A stretch of 64,000 nt of DNA, taken from assembly GCF_964340395.1 (NCBI RefSeq), contig NC_135552.1:23957681-24021680 (forward strand), in the 5' to 3' direction. Origin of the DNA: Glandiceps talaboti. Taxonomy: Eukaryota > Hemichordata > Enteropneusta > Spengelidae. The notes below the pieces were generated by a model, which was not told the origin of the DNA, ran no database searches, and worked only from the letters and a program-made list of their open reading frames with translations. How positions within the stretch are numbered: position 1 is the first letter of the stretch; each line of letters begins with the position of its first letter. Of this stretch, positions 1 to 12,678 are shown in pieces. Made by a program: the position numbers and the translations under genes.

Positions 1-92
1 CATTTTGGGCACGTAGTGTTATTCGTAGAGCGCCGCCAACAATGTCGGAATGTGGGGTCGGCGTAGACAAACACACGAAGCAGTTTTCTTAA

Positions 93-157
93 TTCTGTTC
101 TGTTCTGTTCTGTTCTGTTCTGTTCTGTTCTGTTCTGTTCTATTCTGTTCTGTTCTG
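93..157. repeat. (TGTTC)n microsatellite
   Basis: About 13 copies of the pentamer TGTTC, one of them changed to TATTC. The rest of 1-877 is AT-rich and shows no start codon followed by a membrane-anchor exon, so exon 1 of the gene that follows is not recognisable here. Confidence 0.9.
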
Positions 158-527
158 TCTCTAATCATTATACTATTGTTTGATAAATGTCTTCCATTTT
201 TAAGAATTCGCCATAAACGTTAATACGCCAGCCTTACACGATACCATGGCAATACATCACATGTCCTAGTACCTCCATGGTGATACATACAAATTACAAT
301 ACATGATAGATGATAGATACCATATGTAAATTAGTTGTAATCACAATGTAAACAATATCGTGTATCTATTCAAACATTCAGATTACATCCTAGCAGATTA
401 GATGGTGATTCTGATAAATTTACTAAATGAATATAATGTATGCAGGCAGGCACCATTTCCTCATCAATCACACAGAACAGCATCATGTAGGCATTGCAAA
501 GTTTTCAGCGAGAATACACACGCACAT

Positions 528-530
528 GTA

Positions 531-625
<95 letters not shown>

Positions 626-692
626 CTACTCGTGTGTATGTATGTATGTATGTATGTATGTATGTATGTATGTATGTATGTATGTATGTATG

Positions 693-726
<34 letters not shown>

Positions 727-747
727 TGTATGCATGCATGCACATGC

Positions 748-778
<31 letters not shown>
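528..778. repeat. compound (TA)n-(GTAT)n-(CA)n microsatellite
   Basis: A TA run to about 626 is followed by GTAT tetramers to about 735, then a CA run. It ends 100 bp before the first visible coding exon. Open frames across it are low-complexity artefacts. Confidence 0.95.
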
Positions 779-877
779 TACATATACATATATATTATGA
801 TAAAGAATGTATATCTGAAGAGTCCATATTACTTCTAAAAGGAAAGACACATTACCTATTTTTGTTATCTTTAACAG

Positions 878-3262
878 GATCCGCCATTCAACATAACTCA
901 TACTACCAATATGCCAAGTCAGCAATATCTGGTATCAATGCATTACGATCTCAATGGACCAAATGTACAATATTATGCCTTTAGGGCAGGGCTTGCATTT
1001 GCTTTATCCAGTGGAAGAACGATCGTTGAACCCCAGTTCTTTACACACTGGGAACAAGAAGGAGAACATAGAAGAAGTGTTCGTCATTTTAATGAAACTT
1101 TCGATTCCAACAAACTTGATAAAATCATAAAGATGGCGAGTTTGGAAGAATTCAGACGTGAATGCAATAATTCTATTGAAATAATGGTTCTCGACCCAAA
1201 AGGTAGTAGAGAACTAGATTCCTACAAATATAAGTCAGACGGCTACAAACTACACTACAATATTAACTTTCCAAAATTTCGTGATATGCCAAAAAACACG
1301 AGTGAACGTGTCGAGGGTCTTCAAAACTCCTCTTCAATAAGGTGTCTAGGAATATGGGAGCCTAGCTTTTGGAAGACAAAATTGCCGGATGTGGAAAATA
1401 AACTTACTCTAATTGACAAGTATTTGGTCTTAGCGCCTTACATTCAGAAGATTAGTAAGGAGATAGTGGAGAATCTATGCAATGGAAATCCATATCTTGC
1501 CCTACATTGGAGGAACCGAACAGGTGAAATGTAAGTTGGGAGAACATAAGGGTATGATGTTGAAGTGTGAAGTAGCGAATTCAAACGTTTATTATTTTGA
1601 ACCACGGTATGCCTGGAATTGAAAGGCATGATATGAATGCTTACTACCAATTTTCTGTAAACAGAATTGACCCTAAGAAAGCATTTGTTGGACATTGAAT
1701 CATGACCTAATTACACCAGGTTCTCATGTAGTGTCCTTATATTGATAGATGTAAACCTGACAGAAGATGTTTACACGTCGATTTGATCGCCAACATCAAC
1801 AAGACTGCCGAGGTCGCTGCTAAAGACATACGTGTGTTTATGTCAGTACACAATTTATCATGTGTCTATGTGGCTCTTCCAGACTTTGCAAAGGCGAGTT
1901 AGATTACTTGGATTTACGTGGAGGTGTACAATCAAAGTTGCCTTGGCTGTTAATAACTTATATTTGTTAATTATAGAATTATGAGATTGAGTGATGCTAG
2001 CTAGAATACAGTGCTACTGGAAGCTAGGACACAGGGTTAAGAGATGGTAGAATACAGGAGTGAGTATTGTTAGAATACATGGTTAAGTGATATCAGAATA
2101 CAAGAAGTGTTGTTAGAATACAGGGTTAAGTGATATTAGAATACAGGAAGTGTTGTTAGAATATAGGGTTAAGTGATATTAGAATACAGGAAGTGTTGTT
2201 AGAATACAGGGTTAAGTGATATTAGAATACAGGAGTGAGTATTGTTAGAATACATGGTTAAGTGATATCAGAATACAAGAAGTGTTGTTAGAATACAGGG
2301 TTAAGTGATATTAGAATACAGGAAGTGTTGTTAGAATATAGGGTTAAGTGATATTAGAATACAGGAAGTGTTGTTAGAATACAGGGTTAAGTGATATTAG
2401 AATACAGGAAGTGTTGTTAGAATACAGGGTTAAGTGATATTAGAATACAGGAAGTGTTATTAGAATACAGGGTTAAGTGATATTAGAATACAGGAAGTGT
2501 TGTTACAATACATAGTCAAATGGCGGTGTAAAGCTGGTAGTGCCATCAATAAAAAGTACGAAATGTATGCAAAAGAAATCCATGAAACAACGGAACTAAA
2601 TCCTCACATTTTCGTTGTAGAGTTATGGTAACTTTCCTTATAATCTTAGCGGTGAATTACTTTACAAATAGAAAAAAACACACGTTTGTAACCTCTAATA
2701 TTTTTCACAGAAAATGGTTGAAATACTTAAAGACGCCAATGTACGAAACGTCGTCAGCAAAATTGACATAACGCCTCCAAAATATCCAGATTTTGATAAA
2801 ATTAAACACGATGCTTATATATGGTCTTTGGTGGAAGAGGATATTTGCATACGTAAGTTGTATCTCAATCATTGTAAGATGCCTTTAGGTTGAATTATAC
2901 GTAGATTGCTTAATGTGCTCGTGTAGTCAATATTTCTTAGCGTTGATTTCTTTTTTGTTCATGTTATCTGCGTTGACGAAAATTACCGATTTGTAACAGT
3001 GCCATTGATTGCATTGATAGCTCCCTCTCGATCCATCAGATGTTCCATATCTTTCTTGTATTTTATTTCGTTTTTTTTGGTGTCTGTGTCTGTGTCTGTG
3101 TCTGTGTCTGTGTCTGTGTGTCTGTGTCTGTGTATATGTATGTGTATGTGTCTGTATCGTGAATCTGTATCTGTATTTGTATCTGTAGCGTGTATATGTA
3201 ATGTATTTGTTATATTTTTTACAATTGCATGAAAACCCATTTTATGGATGCATTGCCATTAA

Positions 3263-3325
<63 letters not shown>

Positions 3326-3569
3326 AATAAAGTACATTAGTATATTAGTACTCTCTCTTCCATTCAAGCCATTGTCGACCCAATCCCTGCTGGGCAGAAA
3401 TGACACATGGCACATCATTCCTTATATTCTAGGTTCAGAAATATTCATAGCCATGCAATCCTCGAGCTGGTCTAGGCAAGTCAGATTTGCAAGAGATGTT
3501 GTAGATGCCCAAACTGTGTATTTGAAAGACATCGTCTCATGGAAAGCGGATGAAGTTTCTCTCAAGTAA
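878..3569 (+). CDS. POFUT1-like GDP-fucose O-fucosyltransferase, copy A (5' partial)
   Basis: Four exons: 878-1530, 1749-1893, 2711-2852 and 3433-3569, joined in phases 2, 0 and 1. They encode 358 residues to a TAA stop. Family signatures run in order: an N-terminal substrate loop ([12 protein letters not shown], then an [15 protein letters not shown] strand), a central [11 protein letters not shown], the conserved arginine in LHWRNRTGE, a CVYVALPDF strand, and a C-terminal [16 protein letters not shown]. These correspond to the GNQ loop, the HxR catalytic arginine and the SSF/SSW element of POFUT1-type (GT65-like) enzymes, which transfer fucose from GDP-fucose in the secretory pathway. Exon lengths nearly match copy B (142-nt third exon in both), so the pair is a tandem duplication. 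The membrane-anchor exon must lie upstream of the window or is lost. Intron 2 appears to use a GC donor. Acceptor substrate is unknown. Confidence 0.65.
2031..2511 (+). repeat. 43-bp intronic minisatellite
   Basis: About 11 units of roughly 43 bp lie inside intron 2 of copy A. Each contains two TTAGAATACAG half-repeats and GGGTTAAGTGATA. A variant block starting CAGGAGTGAGTATTG recurs about 175 bp apart (2055 and 2230), which shows a four-unit higher-order repeat. Confidence 0.9.
3073..3325. repeat. (TCTGTG)n and (AAAT)n microsatellites
   Basis: A TCTGTG-type repeat at about 3080-3135 and an AAAT tetramer run at about 3258-3325, both in intron 3 of copy A. Confidence 0.85.
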
Positions 3570-5107
<1,538 letters not shown>

Positions 5108-8100
5108 ATGGTTCGCCGTGTCTACTCAAGCTGCAAAATTCGCTTTGTTGCCATTCTCGTTTTTATTGCCGTTCTGCAGTCTTCCTTGTTTAGGTGGACT
5201 GTAAACAAAGTGTTTACACGAAACAAGTTTCACAATGCTGCCTTCTTATCACCCTGTGGTGACGACTGTCGACAAGACGTTTTGCTGGGGGCGACGAATA
5301 GCTCAAAACACCAGTATCACGGACTAGAGGTGTATGAAAATAACTCAGAAGCTGGCGTAGAAATAACAAAAGACGCAAGTAGGGTTGTCACACCAGGAAA
5401 AGAGAAGAACCACATAAAGATGGTAAGATTTTAATATTTCTATCATTTTTACATTAGTACATTATACAATACGTTTTATGAGATGACCATCAACTGTACT
5501 TTGAGAAGATAAAATACAATAGCCTGTCTTGAATCATGCTAGCTGCAATAATTGTAGCGTTTGATGTGATTTTTCGGGTTTTTTCTGCTGTTTTTGTGCC
5601 TTTTTTCGTTCCGATGTTTTAACTCGAATCAAACATCGGAACGAAAAAGGCACAAAAACAGCAGAAAAAATCCTCAAAATCACATCAAACGCTACAATTA
5701 TTGCAGTTAGAATCATGCTAGCTTTGTAAACGGTCATTAAGCGCTCATCGACATTATAACCGGGATTACAAATTAAATTTGAAAAGAACCTATCTCTCTC
5801 TCCATATATAATATAATTCAACTGCTGTCACCCAAGAGATTAACAGTGTTCCATTGCGTGCATAAACGACAGCGGTTCGGACACGTCGAGTTTTGCATGG
5901 GTACACATCGCTGCCACGAATACGAGTGGTAAAATTACGAAATATAGTTTCCAAACCAGTCTCAAGTTTCCTTTGTCTCATACTGAATAATTTATGAAAT
6001 AGTATTTTAGGCGGGGGGGGGGCAAAAGTCGGATCGGAGGAATTGTCGAAGAACCGTTAAAAATTTGAGTAACTCTTGCCTGCTCAAGAGTTTCTTGGAC
6101 GCCCTATGTAGCACGAGTTTTCTAGGAAACCTTTCCCTCACCTCAATGAACGCCTATCTAGCACGAGATTTCTTAATTTCTGAGTCCTAATTTCTGAGTC
6201 TTAATTTTCCTCCATCGAAAATAACTCACACATTTATCAATGTCCTATCAACGACTCTTTGTATTGTAGTCAGATTGTGAGAGCCAATTGGACTTTTGTG
6301 AAACTGTCAGATTCAGCACAAGTTTGAAGCTGATAACAGCATGATCCCGAATGCCAAGTCGCTGGCTGCCCATTCCTGCCAACAGCATAAACTCTGTACT
6401 GTTCAAGGCCTAGATGGTGACAAGATGCCGTAACTGCTGACTTCAAGATGAATACCGTTACACATTTTTTAAAAGTCAACAAAGGTTTATTGGTGTACGA
6501 AAAAACATTTCTTTATATTACAAATGTCAAAATATCGGTCTTTAAATATTTTTAAACTGACTTCTGTCAAATTGAATATATATTTCGTTTTATCCTAGGT
6601 CAAACATGTCGTCAATGCTATGGACGGATCTAGTATTGCTGTGGACGAATCTAGTGTTGCTATGGACGGATCTAGAATTGCTATGGACGGGTCTAGTGTT
6701 GCCATGGACGGGTCTAGTGTTGCCATGGCCGATTTTTCACATGAGTCCAATCATCGTTACCTTCTCCCTGTTCATTTTGATTTGAACGGACCAAACGTAC
6801 AATATGCATCATTCAATGCTGGAGTTGCGTATGCTTTACTCACCAACAGAACTATTGTTGAACCACTCTTTTTCACTCACTGGACACAGGGGCAGATATA
6901 CAGAAAACCTAGGAGTTTCAGCGAGACGTATGACGTAGAAAAATTATCAAAAATTGTCAACGTTATTTCATTAAAAGATTTTAACCGGAAATGTAATCAT
7001 TCCATTGAACAGCTTCTCGTTGATCCATGCATTGACAGCTCATTCAATAGCTATTGGCTACGGGAAAAGTACTACCGCGCGTTTTACAAAATTAATCTTC
7101 CGAATGTAACCACTCTGGCTAGCACAACAGATGAACGACAAGACGTTATTGAAAGGTCATCATCGGCTCAGTGCCTTGGAATATATGAACCAAGTTACTG
7201 GAAACAACCTTGCTTTCCTGAAAAGGGTAAATTACTTGACGTGGTGCATCAATATACAGACAGGGCTCCATCAGTAAAGAAGATGGGAGAAGAAGTGGCC
7301 AAACAACTTTGTGATGGAAAACCCTACCTAGCCATGCACTGGAGAAACAAATCTGGCGAAGTGTATGTTTTATTTCAACTTGATAATAAGCATTGTAAAT
7401 TCATTGACACAAAAGCATCCTTAGCAATATGACGATTTAAACATATGAAAGGGCACAGCGATATGTTATTTACATCACTGTAAAAACTTGTAAGTTTATG
7501 TGTTGGTTTTTGTGATTTGATGTCGCTCATTAACCTTTTGAGAAACATTTTTAGCATAAAGGGATATTCAACATACGTAGGGGTGGCCAGGAGTCAGATT
7601 TCACCTATTGGTTCTCGGGGAGGGCCACATTCAAGACACATAACTCTAGTTCATAAACCCTCTTTATTTTCAAGGCACGTTATCTGATTTAAGTATAGGA
7701 AACTTGACAGTACATATTGTATTTTAATCGTGATTTGCATTTTTGTTAAAAATTAACTTCCAAATCGTTGTACATTACATTTGTCTACACCTGCAGATGT
7801 CAACCTGGAGTACCTACCTACGGTTGCAAAGACCTAGATATACCTGCGAAGGTTAACAGAATAGCCAAAGTTGCTGCCAAAGACATTAGAAATTTTATGA
7901 ATGAAAACAATCTCCATTGTATTTATGTGGCCTTTCCAGCATTTTCTAGGGTAAGATATCGCTTTGAGTTTACTGCCTTTGTCTGGTTGTCTACTTTGTC
8001 TTGGTCACATAGAATATCAAACATGTGTAGTGTCACGTTCTATTTCAAGTTCAAAGTTTCATATTGTAATTCATCAAATGTCAAATGTAATTTTCACTAC

Positions 8101-8354
8101 ACACGAGATTGGTTATTACGCTCGTTACATTATACGTTATTAATCTATGGTGCGTTCTTTCTTTCTTTCATCTACATTAGAATATTTTAACTATATTGCG
8201 GGATATGAAAGTACCAAACGTTACGACTCAAGAGGAGATCACAACACCACGTTTCCCAGATATTCATGCAATAACAGATGATAATTATATGTTAGCATTG
8301 GTTGAACAGGAAATATGTTTACGTAAGTATATATTTCCAGTGGTTTTTTCTTCG

Positions 8355-8434
<80 letters not shown>

Positions 8435-8572
8435 TATATAGTTTTGGTAGTACTGGAACTCTTTCTTGGGTGTAACTCGGAGTTTCACGCATATTGCGAT
8501 CATCAGACACTCTATTACGCTCTGCCACTGCGGTATAGAGCACTGTCTTATAGCAGATTGATACTCACCGAG

Positions 8573-8639
<67 letters not shown>

Positions 8640-9172
8640 TATATATATGTGTGTGTGCGTGCGTACGTGCGTGCGTATGTATGTATGTATGTATGTATGT
8701 ATGTATGTATGTATGTATGTATGTATGTATGTATGTATTAAAAATATTAACCCAAAAGAATTGCAAGAAGGATTCAGGTTTATCTAGTTATGTTGTTATG
8801 TATATATAAGTGCTTATCAATAGTTTCCACTTATTAACATTACTGAAATATTAAGGTTTGTTTTCAATTTTTTCTAAACATTACAAGAGTAACTAACATT
8901 CTGTTATCATAATTTGTAAGTTTCACCATACGATCCCCGTTTCTAAGACGAAGCCATATAAATTACGAAGATGTTAGATTTTTAAACGAATGGGTCCTGA
9001 AAGTAAGCACGCTTCTTATTTGTTTGTTCAAAATGCAGGTGCCAGCATCTTTATAGCAACGCACTATTCGAGTTGGTCAACACAAGTGAGACTGGCACGA
9101 AGTGTAACCGGGACACCTACGATCTTTTTGAAAGATATACTATCATGCTCTGCTGCTGACATCGCTCTCTAG
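5108..9172 (+). CDS. POFUT1-like GDP-fucose O-fucosyltransferase, copy B (complete)
   Basis: Five exons: 5108-5422, 6599-7362, 7797-7950, 8181-8322 and 9039-9172. All have GT-AG junctions with phases 0, 2, 0 and 1, giving 502 residues. Exon 1 encodes a short cytoplasmic tail with basic residues and a single hydrophobic anchor (about residues 12-28), the layout of a type II Golgi/ER membrane enzyme. Exon 2 opens with a stem of five imperfect 7-residue repeats (MDGSSVA type) and then the catalytic domain: [23 protein letters not shown], the putative catalytic arginine 354 in [17 protein letters not shown], and [15 protein letters not shown] near the C-terminus. No KDEL-like tail is present. The family fucosylates protein or glycan acceptors from GDP-fucose; this acceptor is unknown. 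The start was chosen because it gives the only anchor-bearing exon whose phase fits exon 2. Confidence 0.7.
5532..5723. mobile_element. foldback MITE with 13-bp target duplication
   Basis: Two long inverted arms meet near 5620, each containing AAACATCGGAACGAAAAA and GCTACAATTATTGCA or their complements. Direct repeats AATCATGCTAGCT flank it at 5532-5544 and 5711-5723. It sits in intron 1 of copy B. A related single arm occurs at about 23490-23587. Confidence 0.8.
6620..6727 (+). repeat. coding 21-bp minisatellite
   Basis: Five imperfect in-frame copies of a 21-bp unit starting ATGGACGGATCTAG encode repeats of MDGSSVA in the stem of fucosyltransferase copy B. Copy A has no such repeat at the matching place, so it arose or was lost after duplication. 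Confidence 0.85.
8357..8737. repeat. (TA)n, (TA)n and (GTAT)n microsatellites
   Basis: Two TA runs (about 8357-8440 and 8573-8636) and a GTAT run (about 8675-8737), all inside intron 4 of fucosyltransferase copy B. Confidence 0.95.
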
Positions 9173-9310
9173 TTGTGACCAAATGTGTTGTTCTTTGGAG
9201 GAGCTTTCAAGATCATCTGAAGCTAGCTCAACTCTGGGTTGTTGACTCAATTGGCAGTCATTTTGATTATTCATCCATGCACATACCCCCATCCGTAACA
9301 CAGAGACACG

Positions 9311-9432
<122 letters not shown>

Positions 9433-9768
9433 CTCTGCAATAGATAATATTATCACATGGGGATAATATTATGGCATACGTAGTGGTAGACAAGATTCTA
9501 ATTCAAACATTTGAATGTATAAGACATATATTAAAGCTTTATGTCGATATTTATCAATTGTTGACACAGGGAAAATATACCCTACGCGTTGTTCGGGACA
9601 ACAGGTGGCTATGTCATCCTTTCTCAAGAACTCGACATATAGTCAAATTTCAAAGTCGCTGTTGCTCTTTTAGAGTTTCTGTACATTGCTTGTGCAGATA
9701 CAATCATATAAAACGCATAACCTAAGTGTTGTTGTCACTTCTCGTCTTCGAGTCGTAGTACATTTCGT

Positions 9769-9834
<66 letters not shown>

Positions 9835-9936
9835 TTCTGTATATCTACTCTTTTCCCCACACAACCTATCGTTCAGGACACAGCCTCTATAATCCGAGAC
9901 AACGTGGTTACACATTGAAACAATAATCAATTGAAA

Positions 9937-10060
9937 TCATGCTCCACATGTTCCAATTCTCTGTTTACAAATCGAGTTATTTATTTTACTCTCTGTTTAC
10001 TTTTCTCTTTACACTAATGTTGAATAAAATACACAATGAAACGATGCAATCCTCGATGCC

Positions 10061-10092
<32 letters not shown>

Positions 10093-10434
10093 TGTATGTA
10101 TGTATGTATGTATGTATATGTGTGTGTGTGTGTGTGTGTGTTTGTGTTTGTGTGGGGTGTTTGATTTTGTGGGGCGGGGTGTCAAATCTTATCACATCTC
10201 ACACGTCTTTGCAATATGTAGCTCTCTATCATGATATATGATACCTATACAAATCATGCTTCATATATTCCATTTTCTGTTTACAATCGAGTTATTTATT
10301 TTATTTTATTTACGCTAATATTGAATAAAATACATAAAGAAAAGAATCGGATGCAATCATTGATGTGTGCGTGCGTGTGCGTGCGAGCGCGCGTGTGTGT
10401 GTGTATGTGCGTGTGTGTGTGTTTGTTTGTTTAA
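9937..10434. repeat. duplicated block ending in GT-rich microsatellites
   Basis: The segment from about 9937 recurs from about 10254 with roughly 85-90% identity over about 110 bp (shared TTCTGTTTACAA, CGAGTTATTTATTTTA, TTGAATAAAATACA). Each copy runs into its own GT-rich microsatellite, so repeat and flank were probably duplicated together. Confidence 0.75.
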
Positions 10435-10561
10435 CCTGCGTCGTCACAAACGAGAAAAGGACGCCACCACCAAGGAAACCATTCTCTAAATTAAATGTAC
10501 AGTATATACTATATACCAACGATGCATCTGATGTAAATGACAACATGCGCACAGGTGAAGT

Positions 10562-11040
10562 GTGATCATTATGACAGCTTGCCGGCCTCTCTTGTTACTA
10601 CCAGGTCAATACTCATATGCTGGCCGTTTGAACCCTTTGCTGCTGGTGGTGGTGTTTCAGGGAACGATTCGTTTACTCAAAGTTGTTGGTTTATTTCTGT
10701 GTTGTGTGATAATTACATTGTTTACTTATTTCACATCCACCATGAAATTGACGTATAAGCTTATGGTGGACAACGTTGCACCAAGAAACATAAGACAAAG
10801 GCCATTTTCATTTTGATATTTGGTAACCCAATTGATATTGGAGGGAGCCGGCGACTTGGGTCAAAGCCTATTTACATTCAGTGTCATTTTTTTCGAAAAC
10901 TTCTGTGGGTCAATTTTTCGCAGAAGAGGCACTGTAAATACGAGGTTATTGCCCGATATCACCTCTTCTTTCATCTTTGTCTCGAAAGCCGAGTTTTTTG
11001 TAAAGAGCACGATGGGGGGCGAGGGACCAGTTACTGGAGA
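10562..11040 (+). pseudogene. possible broken type II membrane protein ORF
   Basis: An open frame to 10816 carries a hydrophobic stretch (VVGLFLCCVIITLFTYF) like a type II anchor. After a single TGA at 10814 the same frame stays open through EGAGDLGQSLFTFSVIFF and beyond, into a tetramer repeat. GDLGQSLF faintly resembles the G-x-LGNQ-F motif of alpha-1,2-fucosyltransferases, but this is weak. It may be a decayed gene or chance. Confidence 0.2.
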
Positions 11041-11054
11041 AATAAGAAAAAATT

Positions 11055-11475
11055 CACACACACACGTACGTACATACGTACGTACGTGCGTGCGTGCGTG
11101 CGTGCATGCATGCATGCGTGCGTGCGTGCGTGCGTACGTACATGCATGCATGCATGCATGCATGCATGCATACATACATACATACATACATACATACATA
11201 CATACATACATACATACATACATACATGCGTACGTACGTACGTACGTACGTACGTACATACATACATACATACATACATACATACATACATACATACATA
11301 CATACAAACATACATACATGCGTACGTACGTACGTACATACATACATACATACATACATACATGCATGCATGCATACATACATACATACATACATACATA
11401 CATACATACATACATACATACATACATACATACATACATACATACATACATACATACATACATACATACATACAT
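11055..11475. repeat. long tetranucleotide tract (CATA/CGTA/GCAT)
   Basis: About 420 bp of alternating tetramers: CGTA/CGTG, then GCAT, then CATA blocks. Open in several frames on both strands, which generates many false ORFs. Confidence 0.95.
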
Positions 11476-11802
11476 TATTAAAGAATGTTATTAAAAAAAT
11501 AGTCCAAGATATTAAATTAAAACTATATATATAATCGACAAATATTTCCCTTCATCACTATTTGAGGTAGTGTTAGTGTTTGAATGGTTACAATTTGTCA
11601 TGTACAGTTAATCGTACAGTGTCTTCAAACGTACAGTGCATCTGTGTAACTTAAAACAACTAATCTATAATCTTGAAATTTGTAATCACTGAGGTACAAG
11701 AGTTCATGTAATTTATAACAATAAACTTGGGTCCGTGACTAACCGCGGTCAACCCATTTTCTATTTTCGTTTATTAAAATTGAAAATAAACCTTCGATAA
11801 TA

Positions 11803-12371
11803 TCATTTTGTGTGGTTCATGATGTCAGTACCATAGGTAAGTTCGTTTGTTTGTTGTGGGTGTACTCCAGTGCTTCTTTCCTGGATGAGTGGCATGTCGT
11901 CTTCAGGACTAAGTTCAATTTCATCACTGGTTGTCTGTTGCTTCTGACCTTCTCTGCTGTGATGTAGACCATAGCTAAGGTATAAGGTCATGCCTGAAAT
12001 TAAAACGTGACACGTTATGTAGAAAAGGGTACTTTGACTGAGTTGGGTTTGGTTAAACACGTTAACAGCATGTCCTGCCAATGATCTGTTTGAGGCAATG
12101 ATCTAGACAATCATGGCTTTTCTTAGACTATGGTAACTATAAGAACAATATGTGTTTCCTTATTTTCAAACTATGCTAAGCATGATGGCATGCGTTTGTG
12201 TACCTGTGTTGATATTCGTGTATGCCTGTCACTTTGGCCATGCGATCGCCATACAGGAACCAGTGCTAAATGAATACAAAAATGCTTTGAATCTTATGTA
12301 GAGGACACCGGCACTTTTAAGTTTAGTAGCATGGAGGTGACATTTTGTTATGAAATCATCATTATCTATCC

Positions 12372-12449
<78 letters not shown>

Positions 12450-12455
12450 ATATCC

Positions 12456-12496
<41 letters not shown>

Positions 12497-12506
12497 TACA
12501 TACATA

Positions 12507-12537
<31 letters not shown>

Positions 12538-12647
12538 CATACATACATACATACATACATACATACATACATGCATACATGCATACATGCATACATGCAT
12601 ACATGCATACATACATACATACATACATACATACATACATACATACA

Positions 12648-12678
<31 letters not shown>

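Noticed and set aside
402-984. Long ORFs of YIYIYI and MYVCMYVC type on both strands
   Set aside because: They are translations of TA and GTAT microsatellites; similar ones at 8.2-8.8, 10.8-11.5, 12.3-12.7 and 19.0-19.6 kb were rejected for the same reason.
11055-12675. Regular repeats as a possible CRISPR array
   Set aside because: These are plain tetranucleotide microsatellites without spacers, in an animal genome.
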